In this document: positions 1 through 7,744 of the stretch, in pieces | Layout: each line of letters starts with the position of its first letter | Numbering within the stretch: the first letter of the stretch is position 1 | Translations under genes and position numbers: made by a program | The notes under the pieces: generated by a model | Seen by the model: only the letters and a program-made list of their open reading frames with translations | Databases searched by the model: none | What the model was told of the DNA's origin: nothing | Assembly (NCBI GenBank): GCA_024636505.1 | Contig: JAGXGY010000006.1 | Span: 1-43,671 of the forward strand | Direction: 5' to 3' | Length of the DNA stretch: 43,671 nt | From: Methylobacter sp. | GTDB taxonomy: Bacteria; Pseudomonadota; Gammaproteobacteria; Methylococcales; Methylomonadaceae

Positions 1-205
1 GTGAATGACTCCTACCTAAAGGAAGGAGCTTCCAGCTTCAACGGGGCGATGCTCGGCATAATGCGGAGTCTAAAGTCCCCTCGACTGGCAGTACCGGATA
101 TTCCCTCCGGCAGGCTGAATTATCAGCACGGGAAAAATCGTACACAGATGCAAAGGCAAAATCAAGAGCATTCTTATATCCCTGCCTAAAGTAAGGGGAA
201 TTACG
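1..205 (+). mobile_element. ORF-less HEARO/IscB-type (IS200/IS605-like) element
   Basis: The segment begins with GTGA and ATGA tetranucleotides (1-4, 5-8), directly followed by a hairpin at 9-28 (CTCCTACC, loop TAAA, GGAAGGAG). A related hairpin sits at 179-198, 170 bases downstream; 15 of 20 positions match, the TAAA loop is the same, and both stems carry a mismatch at the same internal position. Hairpins near both ends are typical of IS200/IS605-superfamily elements, and HEARO elements are known to insert after ATGA or GTGA. No IscB or transposase reading frame is present between the ends; the only candidate ATG there gives 13 codons. This is inferred to be a non-autonomous or decayed copy. 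The exact right boundary is uncertain. Confidence 0.5.
9..147 (+). ncRNA. HEARO-like RNA (omega-RNA scaffold of IscB)
   Basis: Several nested stems can be drawn by eye: the 9-28 hairpin; GGGG (43-46) with CCCC (77-80) enclosing a small CTC-G-GCA / TGC-G-GAG hairpin (about 52-68); a CCGGA / TCCGG hairpin (about 94-110); and a GCTGA / TCAGC hairpin (about 114-127). The stretch CAACGGGGCGATGC and the GTCCCC partner resemble the HEARO RNA as I remember it. HEARO RNA is the guide-carrying RNA of IscB nucleases and normally lies upstream of the iscB gene. Here the next gene is an aminopeptidase. No covariance-model search could be run, so family membership is a recognition call. Confidence 0.5.
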
Positions 206-238
206 GACTTTTTTCGTTAAAATTGATGCATGCAAACC

Positions 239-1183
239 ATGAAAACCCTTTACCCTGAAATTCTACCCTATCACCACTTTTTCCTGGAAACCGGCAGTAC
301 GCATACGCTTTATGTGGAGCAAAGCGGCAATCCTGAGGGCATTCCTGTTATTTTCCTGCACGGCGGTCCGTGTTCCGGGACCAAGCCCGATCATCGGCGT
401 TTTTTTAATCCCGAGCTGTATCGCATTATTCTATTCGATCAGCGCGGCTGCGGGCTGTCGCTGCCTTTTGGCGAACTGGAAAACAATACCACTCAGGATT
501 TGATCGATGATATGGAGCGCATCCGTAAACAGCTGGATATAGCGCAATGGCTGGTATTTGGCGGTTCTTGGGGCGGGGCATTGGCTTTGTTGTATGCTAA
601 TCAGCACGCCGACAAAGTACTTGGCTTGATTGTGCGTGCGGTGTTTCTGGCGCGACAGCAGGATTTGGACTGGTTTGCTCAAGACGGTGCCGCCAAGATT
701 TATCCTGAACAATGGCAACGGTTAATTGAAAGCATCCCGGAACAGGGGCGAGGGAATCCGGTGCAAGGCTTGTGCGATGTGATCTGGGGCGAAGACCAGG
801 TGGCGCAAAGGCGAGCCGCCAAGGAATGGATGGCCTGGGGTGCGCAGGTATCATTAGGTAACGATTATCAGTCGAGTCCAAAAGTCGAACATGCAACCAA
901 GCTTATGGTTAAGCAGGTAGCCATGGAATTGCATTATGCCAGACAGCATTATTTTATCAGGGAAAACCAGATTCTGGATAATTGTGGCGGTTTGGTTAAT
1001 ATACCAACGGTTATCATTCATGGACGCTATGACTTGGTGTGTCCGATTGAAGCCGGTTATAGTCTGCACAAAGCATTGCCGAATGCCGAATATATTGTTT
1101 TACCCAATGCCGGGCATATCGCTCAGGGTAAGGAAATGATTCATGCATTGGTTGCTGCAACCGATAGTTTTGCAGATCATTGA
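239..1183 (+). CDS. pip: Proline iminopeptidase
   Basis: Alpha/beta-hydrolase of peptidase family S33 that removes N-terminal proline from peptides in the cytoplasm. The oxyanion region HGGP is at about residue 41, the nucleophile elbow GGSWGG at about 108-113 (Ser about 110), the acid in GRYDLVCP (Asp about 265) and the base in NAGHIAQG (His about 293), so the triad is complete. The oxyanion loop reads HGGPCSG rather than the common HGGPGGG, a mild oddity. Length (314 residues) is normal. An ATG lies at both 230 and 239; 239 is preferred because family members usually begin close to M-x-T-L-Y-P. Neither start has a clear ribosome-binding site. It stands alone, just right of the HEARO-like element. 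Confidence 0.93.
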   Translation: MKTLYPEILPYHHFFLETGSTHTLYVEQSGNPEGIPVIFLHGGPCSGTKPDHRRFFNPELYRIILFDQRGCGLSLPFGELENNTTQDLIDDMERIRKQLDIAQWLVFGGSWGGALALLYANQHADKVLGLIVRAVFLARQQDLDWFAQDGAAKIYPEQWQRLIESIPEQGRGNPVQGLCDVIWGEDQVAQRRAAKEWMAWGAQVSLGNDYQSSPKVEHATKLMVKQVAMELHYARQHYFIRENQILDNCGGLVNIPTVIIHGRYDLVCPIEAGYSLHKALPNAEYIVLPNAGHIAQGKEMIHALVAATDSFADH

Positions 1184-1328
1184 CAATCCGCTGAATTTAC
1201 CATTCAGCTGTCCCATAAAGTGGTAAATGCTTTATCATTCCTGTAAATTAATAAGCTTTTAAAGGTAAGCATGTTTGAGATGCCGCATTTAGTCTGTCTG
1301 AGCGATTGAAACATATTCTATACAAATA

Positions 1329-2306
1329 ATGAAATTACATGATCAAAAGCTCCGCGAATTGGGCTTAGCTGTTATTCAGGTGGAAACGCAGGCGATTGCG
1401 GCATTAGCCGAGCAAATTAATGATGATTTTGTGGCTGCCTGCAAATTAATGTTTACTTGTAAAGGACGTGTAGTGGTTACCGGCATGGGTAAATCGGGAC
1501 ATATCGCCGGTAAAATTGCTGCGACCTTAGCCAGTACCGGAACCCCGGCTTTTTTTGTACATTCGGGCGAAGCCAGCCATGGCGATTTGGGCATGATTAC
1601 CCGGCAGGATGTGGTGCTGGCTTTATCGAATTCAGGGGAAACCGGGGAGGTTTTAACGATACTGCCGATCATTAAACGATTGAATGTACCGTTAATAGCC
1701 ATGACCGGCAACCCGGCGTCAACGCTGGCCAAATTCGCCACCACCCATATCAACGTGGCTGTTGAGCAAGAAGCTTGTCCGCTGGGGCTTGCGCCTACCT
1801 CCAGCACCACAGCGGCATTGGTGATGGGCGATGCCTTGGCGGTTTCTTTATTGGAAGCGCGGGGTTTTACCCGCGATGATTTTGCCTTGTCTCATCCCGG
1901 CGGCAGTTTAGGCAGGCGGCTGTTATTAATGGTAAGGGATATCATGCATGCCGATGAAAAAGTACCTTTCGTGCCGGAGTCAGCACTGATCAGTGATGCT
2001 TTGCTGGAGATGACTGAGAAGAAGTTGGGCATGACCGCGATAATCGATGCAAATAACCGCGTCACCGGTATTTTTACTGATGGCGATTTGCGGCGGATGC
2101 TGGGCAGGAATCTTGATATACACAAGACCGCTATTACCGAGGTAATGACACCGAATTGTGCGGTCATTTCGGCGGATATGCTGGCGGCTGAGGCCATGCA
2201 AATTATGGAGCGAAAAAAAATTAATGCATTGATTGTTGTTGATCGGCAGCACAGGGCGATAGGTGCGCTGAATATGCATGACCTGATTCGAGCAGGTATT
2301 GTGTGA
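1329..2306 (+). CDS. kdsD: D-arabinose 5-phosphate isomerase KdsD
   Basis: Converts ribulose 5-phosphate to arabinose 5-phosphate, the first dedicated step to KDO for lipopolysaccharide. An N-terminal SIS sugar-isomerase domain carries GMGKSGHIAGK (about 52-62), HSGEASHGDLG (about 78-88) and LSNSGETGE (about 99-107); two CBS repeats fill residues from about 203 to the end. The length of 325 residues matches KdsD. It heads a tightly packed forward block (kdsD-kdsC-lptC-lptA-lptB-rpoN-hpf-rapZ) and its stop overlaps the kdsC start by one base, implying translational coupling. The 145-base gap upstream is AT-rich and probably holds the operon promoter, but I could not define clean boxes. Confidence 0.96.
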   Translation: MKLHDQKLRELGLAVIQVETQAIAALAEQINDDFVAACKLMFTCKGRVVVTGMGKSGHIAGKIAATLASTGTPAFFVHSGEASHGDLGMITRQDVVLALSNSGETGEVLTILPIIKRLNVPLIAMTGNPASTLAKFATTHINVAVEQEACPLGLAPTSSTTAALVMGDALAVSLLEARGFTRDDFALSHPGGSLGRRLLLMVRDIMHADEKVPFVPESALISDALLEMTEKKLGMTAIIDANNRVTGIFTDGDLRRMLGRNLDIHKTAITEVMTPNCAVISADMLAAEAMQIMERKKINALIVVDRQHRAIGALNMHDLIRAGIV

Positions 2307-2851
2307 TGACCGATAATCAAAGCAGGCAAGCCATTGTGGAAAAAGCCAGGAAACTCAAATTGCTGATTCTGGATGTCGATGGGGTGTTAACGGACGGTAA
2401 GTTGTTCTTTGATAATGATGGTAACGAATACAAATCATTTCATGCTCAGGATGGGCACGGCATCAAGATGTTGCGGCAGACCGGTGTCGAGGTTGCGATC
2501 ATTTCAGGCCGAAAATCGAAATCAGTCGCACTGCGCATGAAAAATCTGGGTATCGAGCATGTGTATCAGGGCCATGAAAATAAAGTTGCCGCGTTCAATG
2601 AGATTATTGCGCTTATTGGTATAACGCCAGATCAGGCCGCCCATGTCGGCGATGATGTCATAGACTTGCCTGTAATGCGTAGAGTAGGGCTTGCGATTGC
2701 TGTTAATGATGCTAATTTTGTTGTTAAACAATATGCCGACTGGTGTACGACATTGCCCGGAGGAATGGGGGCCGTCAGGGAAGTCTGTGACTTTATTATG
2801 CAGGCGCAAGGCAATTTTGATGGCATCTTAACGGCTTATCTGACCCGTTAA
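2306..2851 (+). CDS. kdsC: KDO 8-phosphate phosphatase KdsC
   Basis: HAD-superfamily phosphatase that releases KDO from KDO 8-phosphate. Motif I DVDGVLTDG sits at about residues 23-31 with the two catalytic aspartates (D23, D25), motif II is in IISGRKS (about 65-71), the motif III lysine is near residue 93, and motif IV is GDDVIDLP (about 115-122). There is no cap domain, as expected for the small tetrameric KdsC type (181 residues). The ATG at 2306 shares its A with the kdsD stop; a GTG three bases earlier is possible but less likely. It is followed after 12 bases by lptC. Confidence 0.96.
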   Translation: MTDNQSRQAIVEKARKLKLLILDVDGVLTDGKLFFDNDGNEYKSFHAQDGHGIKMLRQTGVEVAIISGRKSKSVALRMKNLGIEHVYQGHENKVAAFNEIIALIGITPDQAAHVGDDVIDLPVMRRVGLAIAVNDANFVVKQYADWCTTLPGGMGAVREVCDFIMQAQGNFDGILTAYLTR

Positions 2852-2863
2852 GCGCAGGGAAAA

Positions 2864-3433
2864 ATGATTCGACTAAACGGCAATTACAGTTATCTGTATC
2901 TACTTATTATCGCAGTAATAAGCTGGTGGCTGGTTAAATTGACCGGTTCGGATGAGCTTGGTCGTATAACCGTTCCCGCGCATAGTCCCGATTATTTCAG
3001 CAAGGGCTATACAAAATGGGAAATGAGTGAATTCGGCATTCCTAAAAGCAAGCTGATTGCCGATGAAATGATTCATTACAGCGACGACAGCACCACACAT
3101 ATGACCAATCCCGTGATGTTTTTTTATAACGAGAAAACCCCGCCTTGGGCAATTAAATCAGAGACGGGTATTTTATCTGCCGATGGCAAGGATTTGTTAT
3201 TAAATGGCGAGGTCGCTGTTGAGAGGGCAGCGGCTGAAGGGGTCAGAGAGCTTAAAATATATACCTCCAATTTAAAAGTAAAACCGGAAACCAGTTATGC
3301 AGAAACGGATGCGTGGGCAAAGTTGGTCAGTTTACCAAACTGGACGACAGGAATCGGTATGAAGCTGACTTTTGCGGATCCGATTCATATTGAATTGCTT
3401 TCTCATGTTAAAGGGAACTATGAAACAAAATAA
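2864..3433 (+). CDS. lptC: LPS export system protein LptC
   Basis: Bitopic inner-membrane protein of the Lpt bridge that takes LPS from LptB2FG and hands it to LptA. One N-terminal membrane helix is visible at about residues 9-26 (YLYLLIIAVISWWLVKL), followed by a periplasmic OstA-like beta-jellyroll rich in alternating polar and hydrophobic strands. The 189-residue length fits the family. Its 3' end overlaps lptA by 14 bases. The assignment rests strongly on position between kdsC and lptA-lptB, since LptC sequences are weakly conserved. Confidence 0.92.
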   Translation: MIRLNGNYSYLYLLIIAVISWWLVKLTGSDELGRITVPAHSPDYFSKGYTKWEMSEFGIPKSKLIADEMIHYSDDSTTHMTNPVMFFYNEKTPPWAIKSETGILSADGKDLLLNGEVAVERAAAEGVRELKIYTSNLKVKPETSYAETDAWAKLVSLPNWTTGIGMKLTFADPIHIELLSHVKGNYETK

Positions 3434-4010
3434 TAAATCTCGCTGCTGGGCACTACTGAGAAGTAGCTGTTATGTACTTTTAGCGGCGCTTTATAGTGCG
3501 GGTGCTTACGCCCTGGAAAGTGACGCCAACCAGCCGATCATTATCGATTCAAATACAGCGACTTATGATGATCTAAAAGCCGTCAGTATTTATACGGGTA
3601 ATGTGATCTCAATTCAAGGCAGTATTCGGGTGCACTCAGATAAACTGGTAGTTTATTTTATAGACGGTGACGCCGATAAACTGGTGTTTACCGGTAATCC
3701 GGCAAAATTCAGACAAACGCCTAACGAGGGTGCCCAGGACATAACCGGCGAAGCGTTAACCGGCGAGTATTATCCTAAAAAGAATTTGTTGGTTTTGATT
3801 GATAAAGCCACGGTCTGGCGCGAGTCCGGCGCTTATTCCAGCGATAAGATTGTGTACGATCTTAAAACCTCGTTAGTTAAGGCGGGCGAAAAAGAATCAA
3901 CCAGCAAACGTGTCCATGTGGTACTGCAGCCGAAAGGTAAAGAAGAGCCGAATACTAAAGAACAATCGTCAGCATCAGAGCGGTCGGCTGTAAAGGACCC
4001 TAGTAAATGA
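3420..4010 (+). CDS. lptA: LPS transport periplasmic protein LptA
   Basis: Soluble periplasmic bridge protein that passes LPS from LptC to LptD. A signal peptide (about residues 1-33, ending in SAGAYA before LESD) precedes an OstA/LptA jellyroll domain with the typical opening QPIIIDSNTATYDDLKAVS and the later YTGNV and ITGEALTG strands. The last 30 or so residues are a Lys/Ser/Glu-rich tail that is likely disordered. The ATG at 3420 is chosen because AAGGGA lies just upstream and the signal peptide then starts properly; an in-frame start at 3372 would add 16 residues inside lptC. A 73-base repeat-like gap separates it from lptB. Confidence 0.93.
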   Translation: MKQNNKSRCWALLRSSCYVLLAALYSAGAYALESDANQPIIIDSNTATYDDLKAVSIYTGNVISIQGSIRVHSDKLVVYFIDGDADKLVFTGNPAKFRQTPNEGAQDITGEALTGEYYPKKNLLVLIDKATVWRESGAYSSDKIVYDLKTSLVKAGEKESTSKRVHVVLQPKGKEEPNTKEQSSASERSAVKDPSK

Positions 4011-4083
4011 TGACGCGAAAGACGCAAGGCGCAAGATACAAAACGACGTTTTTCGCATTTAGCCTTGAACTGCTTGTTTAACC
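4011..4083 (+). repeat. Leader repeat of the ACCTT/CGAAA family, copy 1
   Basis: The gap between lptA and lptB contains GACGCGAAAGACGCAAGGCG, then TTTTTCGC and CCTTGAAC. The same vocabulary (AAGGCGAAA, TTTTCGC, CCTTGAAC) recurs before rpoN, rapZ, the PfkB kinase and polA. GCGAAA and TTTTCGC can pair, so a loose hairpin is possible. It ends at the lptB ATG, with no clear Shine-Dalgarno sequence. Confidence 0.4.
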
Positions 4084-4809
4084 ATGACCAGACTAGCCGC
4101 AAAACAGCTGATTAAAAATTATAATAAACGTAATGTAGTGAACGGGGTTTCATTGCATGTTGATACTGGTGAAGTGGTCGGTTTGCTGGGGCCTAATGGT
4201 GCGGGAAAAACCACCAGTTTTTATATGGTGGTGGGCCTGATTAAGGCCGATGAAGGTCAAATTACCCTGGATTCAAAAGACATTACTCATTATCCAATGC
4301 ATCTACGGGCCCAGCTTGGGATAGGTTACTTGCCCCAGGAACCCTCGGTTTTTCGAAAGCTGAGTGTGGCAGATAATTTGCGTGCGGTGTTACAAATCCG
4401 TTCTGACTTAACGCAAGGACAGGCGGAGTTAGTGATTGAGGAATTATTGCAAGAATTCCATATCCTGCATCTACGCGATCAAATCGCCTTAGGCTTATCG
4501 GGTGGAGAGCGGCGGCGTGTTGAAATTGCCAGGGCGTTGGCGACTAACCCGCAATTTATATTGCTGGATGAGCCTTTTGCCGGCGTAGATCCAATATCGG
4601 TAGACGATATCAAGAAAATCATAGAGCACTTGAAATATCGCGGTATTGGCGTATTGATTACTGAGCATAATGTCAGGGAAACGCTAGGTATTTGCGATCG
4701 TGCGTATATACTCAACGACGGCAGAGTGATTGCCGAAGGCGGAGCCGAAGCTATCGTTGCCAATGAGGAAGTGCGTAAAGTTTATTTAGGCAATAATTTT
4801 AGCCTTTAG
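4084..4809 (+). CDS. lptB: LPS export ABC transporter ATPase LptB
   Basis: Cytoplasmic ATPase of LptB2FG, which powers extraction of LPS from the inner membrane. The ABC motifs are complete: Walker [10 protein letters not shown] (about 36-44), Q-loop in [13 protein letters not shown] (about 85-97), signature [15 protein letters not shown] (about 138-152), Walker [14 protein letters not shown] (about 158-170) and the switch His in ITEHNVRE. Length (241 residues) is as expected. It follows lptA and precedes rpoN as in most gammaproteobacteria. lptF and lptG are not in the window; they are usually encoded elsewhere. Confidence 0.97.
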   Translation: MTRLAAKQLIKNYNKRNVVNGVSLHVDTGEVVGLLGPNGAGKTTSFYMVVGLIKADEGQITLDSKDITHYPMHLRAQLGIGYLPQEPSVFRKLSVADNLRAVLQIRSDLTQGQAELVIEELLQEFHILHLRDQIALGLSGGERRRVEIARALATNPQFILLDEPFAGVDPISVDDIKKIIEHLKYRGIGVLITEHNVRETLGICDRAYILNDGRVIAEGGAEAIVANEEVRKVYLGNNFSL

Positions 4810-4837
4810 CTTTGGAACCTTGAACCTTGAACCTTAA
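4810..4837 (+). repeat. Tandem CCTTGAA leader repeat before rpoN
   Basis: Three consecutive heptamer-like units (GGAACCTTGAACCTTGAACC, then TTAA) fill the whole gap from the lptB stop to the rpoN ATG. It displaces any ordinary ribosome-binding site. This is the clearest tandem copy of the ACCTT-rich leader repeat also seen before rapZ and polA. Confidence 0.6.
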
Positions 4838-6283
4838 ATGAAACAATCCTTACATCTTCGCCTAGGCCAACAGCTGTCTATGACGCCGCAATTACAGCAG
4901 GCGATCAAGTTGTTGCAGATGTCGACATTAGAATTGCAGCAGGAGATTCAGCAGGCTCTTGAGTCTAATATGATGCTGGAAGTTAATGAGGATGAACAGG
5001 GTGCTCAGGGAACGGAGATAACGCCTGATAAAAAAACCGATAATACCGATTTATTGACCAGTCAAGGTTCGCAAACCGATATGCCGGATGAACTGCCGAT
5101 CGATTCTTCCTGGGATGATGTGTATGAATACGCGATGGAGTCGGGCAGTAATTCCGCCGAGACTATTGAATTTGAATCGCAGCGCAGTAAATCATCAACT
5201 TTGCAGGATCATTTGTTATGGCAAGTGGAACTGACCTCGTTTTCAGAACGTGATCATGCTATCGCTATGGCTATTATTGATTCGATCAATGAAGACGGCT
5301 ATTTAATCAGTAGTCCTGAAGAGATTTTTCAAGGAATGTCGGGCCAGCTAGATGAGCTGGAATTCGATGAGCTTAATGCGGTACTGCATAGGGTGCAAAA
5401 TTTTGATCCAGTCGGTATCGCCGCCATTGATTTAAAAGATTGTCTGAGATTGCAGCTGCAGCAGTTGCCGGAGACCACGCCTTATCGACAGGAGGCGTTG
5501 ATTCTGGTGACTCGATATCTGGATTTGTTGGCTAGCCATGAGCAGTCGAAACTGATGCGCAAATTGGGTGTGACTGAACGGCAACTCGATGAGGTGGTGG
5601 CACTCATCAGAACGCTGGACCCCAAGCCAGGCGCACAGATACAGGATTCAGATTCCGAATATGTTATTCCCGACGTCTACGTGGTGAAGCGAAACGGTAA
5701 ATGGCAAGTCAATCTAAATCTCGATATAGCGCCTAAATTACGGATCAATCCGTTTTATTCCGGCATGATAAAAAGGGCGGATAACAGCAAGGACAATGTT
5801 TGCATGAAAGATCATTTGCAGGAGGCGAGATGGTTTATTAAAAGCCTGCATAGCCGTAACAATACCTTATTGCGCGTTGCCCGGTGCATCGTGGAAAAGC
5901 AGGCCGGATTCCTTGAACATGGCTCTATTGCCATGAAGTCTATGGTATTGAGAGATATTGCTGAAGAACTGGAATTACATGAGTCCACAATATCCAGGGT
6001 GACCACACAAAAATTTATGCATACCCCTAATGGTATTGTCGAATTTAAATATTTTTTTTCCAGTCATGTGGCAACAGAAGGGGGAGGCGAGTGCTCATCT
6101 ACGGCTATCAGGGCGTTTATTAAAGAACTCATCGGCAATGAAAATCTGGCAAAACCGTTAAGTGATAGTAAAATAGCCGAGCTATTAAAAGAAAAAGGCA
6201 TTAATGTTGCTAGAAGGACAATTGCCAAGTATCGTGAAGCGATGCTTATTTCATCATCAAGTCAGCGTAAACGTATTTTATAA
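4838..6283 (+). CDS. rpoN: RNA polymerase sigma-54 factor
   Basis: Directs RNA polymerase to GG/GC (-24/-12) promoters that need AAA+ activators. Region I is intact at the N terminus (SLHLRLGQQLSMTPQLQQAIKL and on to about residue 50) and is Leu/Gln-rich as needed for activator response. Region II is acidic (about 50-110), the core-binding domain spans about 115-300, a helix-turn-helix lies at about 365-400, and the RpoN box ARRTIAKYRE is at about 458-467. Total length is 481 residues. A short Ser/Lys/Arg tail follows the box. hpf is 55 bases downstream. Confidence 0.97.
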   Translation: MKQSLHLRLGQQLSMTPQLQQAIKLLQMSTLELQQEIQQALESNMMLEVNEDEQGAQGTEITPDKKTDNTDLLTSQGSQTDMPDELPIDSSWDDVYEYAMESGSNSAETIEFESQRSKSSTLQDHLLWQVELTSFSERDHAIAMAIIDSINEDGYLISSPEEIFQGMSGQLDELEFDELNAVLHRVQNFDPVGIAAIDLKDCLRLQLQQLPETTPYRQEALILVTRYLDLLASHEQSKLMRKLGVTERQLDEVVALIRTLDPKPGAQIQDSDSEYVIPDVYVVKRNGKWQVNLNLDIAPKLRINPFYSGMIKRADNSKDNVCMKDHLQEARWFIKSLHSRNNTLLRVARCIVEKQAGFLEHGSIAMKSMVLRDIAEELELHESTISRVTTQKFMHTPNGIVEFKYFFSSHVATEGGGECSSTAIRAFIKELIGNENLAKPLSDSKIAELLKEKGINVARRTIAKYREAMLISSSSQRKRIL

Positions 6284-6338
6284 TATTATTTGGCGCTGAT
6301 AACAAACTAATCATTCACCATTAAAGGAAGTTTATTTT

Positions 6339-6629
6339 ATGCAAGTTATCATAACTGGCCACCACCTTGAAGTAACCGACGCTTTAAAAGCGCATATCAA
6401 TTCAAGATTTGAAAAATTAGCACGTCATTTTGATAATGTTACTGAGGTGCACGTTATTTTAAGTGTGGAAAAATTAGTTCAGAAGGCCGAAGCAACACTG
6501 CAAATGAGTGGCGCTAAATTATTTGCGGAAGATCATCAGGACGATATGTATGTAGCTATCGATCATATGGTTGAAAAACTAGACCGTCAAATTACCAAGC
6601 ATAAAGAAAAAACGGCACAGCATAGATAA
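6339..6629 (+). CDS. hpf: Ribosome hibernation promoting factor, short form
   Basis: HPF/RaiA family protein that binds the 30S decoding centre and promotes 100S ribosome dimers in stationary phase. It begins MQVIITGHHLEVTDALK, the usual N terminus, and contains the HVILSVEK and DDMYVAIDHMVEKLDRQI strands and helix. At 96 residues it is the short form, without the extra dimerisation domain of long HPF. An AAAGGAAG ribosome-binding site precedes the ATG at 6339. It lies between rpoN and rapZ, where ptsN would normally come next. Confidence 0.95.
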   Translation: MQVIITGHHLEVTDALKAHINSRFEKLARHFDNVTEVHVILSVEKLVQKAEATLQMSGAKLFAEDHQDDMYVAIDHMVEKLDRQITKHKEKTAQHR

Positions 6630-6723
6630 TAAAGCAGGCGAAAGGTTCAAGGCGAAAAGTGTTGAACCTTTTACCTTTTACCTTGGATTTTTTACCTTAA
6701 ATCTCGCACCTTGTACCTCAATT
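6630..6723 (+). repeat. ACCTT-rich leader repeat before rapZ
   Basis: The 94-base gap between hpf and rapZ contains GGTTCAAGGCGAAAAG and then TTGAACCTTTTACC, CTTTTACCTTGG, TTTTACCTTAAA, GCACCTTGTACCT. Six ACCT units occur before the ATG. It shares CAAGGCGAAA and TGAACCTT with the other copies (4011, 4810, 21062, 38035). GGTTCAA (about 6643) is the reverse complement of TTGAACC, so a hairpin is possible. Confidence 0.55.
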
Positions 6724-7581
6724 ATGAAGCTATTAATCGTCAGCGGTCTTTCCGGCTCGGGTAAAAGTATTGCCTTGGATACGCTGGAAGATTGCGGCTA
6801 TTACTGCATCGATAATCTACCGGTAACCTTGCTGGAAAACTTTATCAACCATGTTATGTTGGCGGATAAGAAAACTTATGCAAAAACAGCCATAGGCATT
6901 GATGCCAGGAACCAGAGTGAAAGTCTGGTCAATTTTTCCGAAAGCCTGGAGATAATCCGCAATAAACAGATTGATTGCGAAATTATCTTTATGCAGGCTG
7001 AAGAGTCTACCTTATTGAAGCGCTATAGTGAAACTCGGCGGCGGCATCCATTGACAGATCTAAATGTGCCGTTAAAAGAAGCGTTAAAAATCGAAAAGGA
7101 AATGCTGTCGCCGGTTGCAAGGCATGCCAGCGTAGTCATTGATACCAGTCGAACCCATTACCACCAGTTGCGTGAACTGATCAAGGAACGGATAGGTGAG
7201 CGGGATGCCAGACATGTTTCCTTGCAGTTCCAGTCATTTGGCTTCAAGCATGGTGTTCCGCTGGATGCGGATTTCGTATTTGACGCCCGCTGTTTACCGA
7301 ATCCCTATTGGGTACCGGAATTGCGGGGGTTAACAGGCAAAGATCAGCCGGTCATTGATTTTCTTAATGAACAAGAACATGTTGCCGAGTTTTTTAAAGA
7401 CATTGCCGGATTTCTTGAACGATGGATTTCCCGGTTTGAGGCTGAAGGCCGCAGTTATTTGACCGTAGCTATAGGTTGTACGGGCGGCCAACATCGTTCG
7501 GTTTATTTAGTGGATGCATTCGCCAAGCAGTTTAAAGGCCCTTTTTTAAATGTAATTGTCCGTCATCGGGAATTGCAATAA
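6724..7581 (+). CDS. rapZ: RNase adapter protein RapZ
   Basis: P-loop protein that in E. coli presents the sRNA GlmZ to RNase E and thereby tunes GlmS and amino-sugar synthesis. Walker A GLSGSGKS is at residues 8-15, followed by DTLEDCGYYCIDNLP; the C-terminal sensor half carries FSFGFKHG-like and VAIGCTGGQHRSVYL segments. Length is 285 residues. The protein ends at VRHRELQ and seems to lack the basic tail that follows the equivalent RHR in the E. coli protein, so GlmZ-type binding should not be assumed. ptsN and npr, the usual neighbours, are absent. A weak AGTTTC/GAAACT hairpin follows the stop (about 7580-7596). Confidence 0.95.
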   Translation: MKLLIVSGLSGSGKSIALDTLEDCGYYCIDNLPVTLLENFINHVMLADKKTYAKTAIGIDARNQSESLVNFSESLEIIRNKQIDCEIIFMQAEESTLLKRYSETRRRHPLTDLNVPLKEALKIEKEMLSPVARHASVVIDTSRTHYHQLRELIKERIGERDARHVSLQFQSFGFKHGVPLDADFVFDARCLPNPYWVPELRGLTGKDQPVIDFLNEQEHVAEFFKDIAGFLERWISRFEAEGRSYLTVAIGCTGGQHRSVYLVDAFAKQFKGPFLNVIVRHRELQ

Positions 7582-7744
7582 GTTTCTTTTTGAAACTATT
7601 ACGTTACAACCTCTTCACTGCTTCGGCAGCGCTCTATCTCTCGTATAACCTGTGTAGCAGAATGCAGCGGTCTGCTGATCAATGTAAAAAATAGGTTTTT
7701 TATCCTGTTTTTCGTTTTAGTCATTTTTACTTAAGGAGATTTCT

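Noticed and set aside
1-189. 62-codon forward open frame starting at GTG 1
   Set aside because: It runs through the structured HEARO-like RNA, has no ribosome-binding site in view and no protein-like conservation pattern; the stems explain the sequence better.
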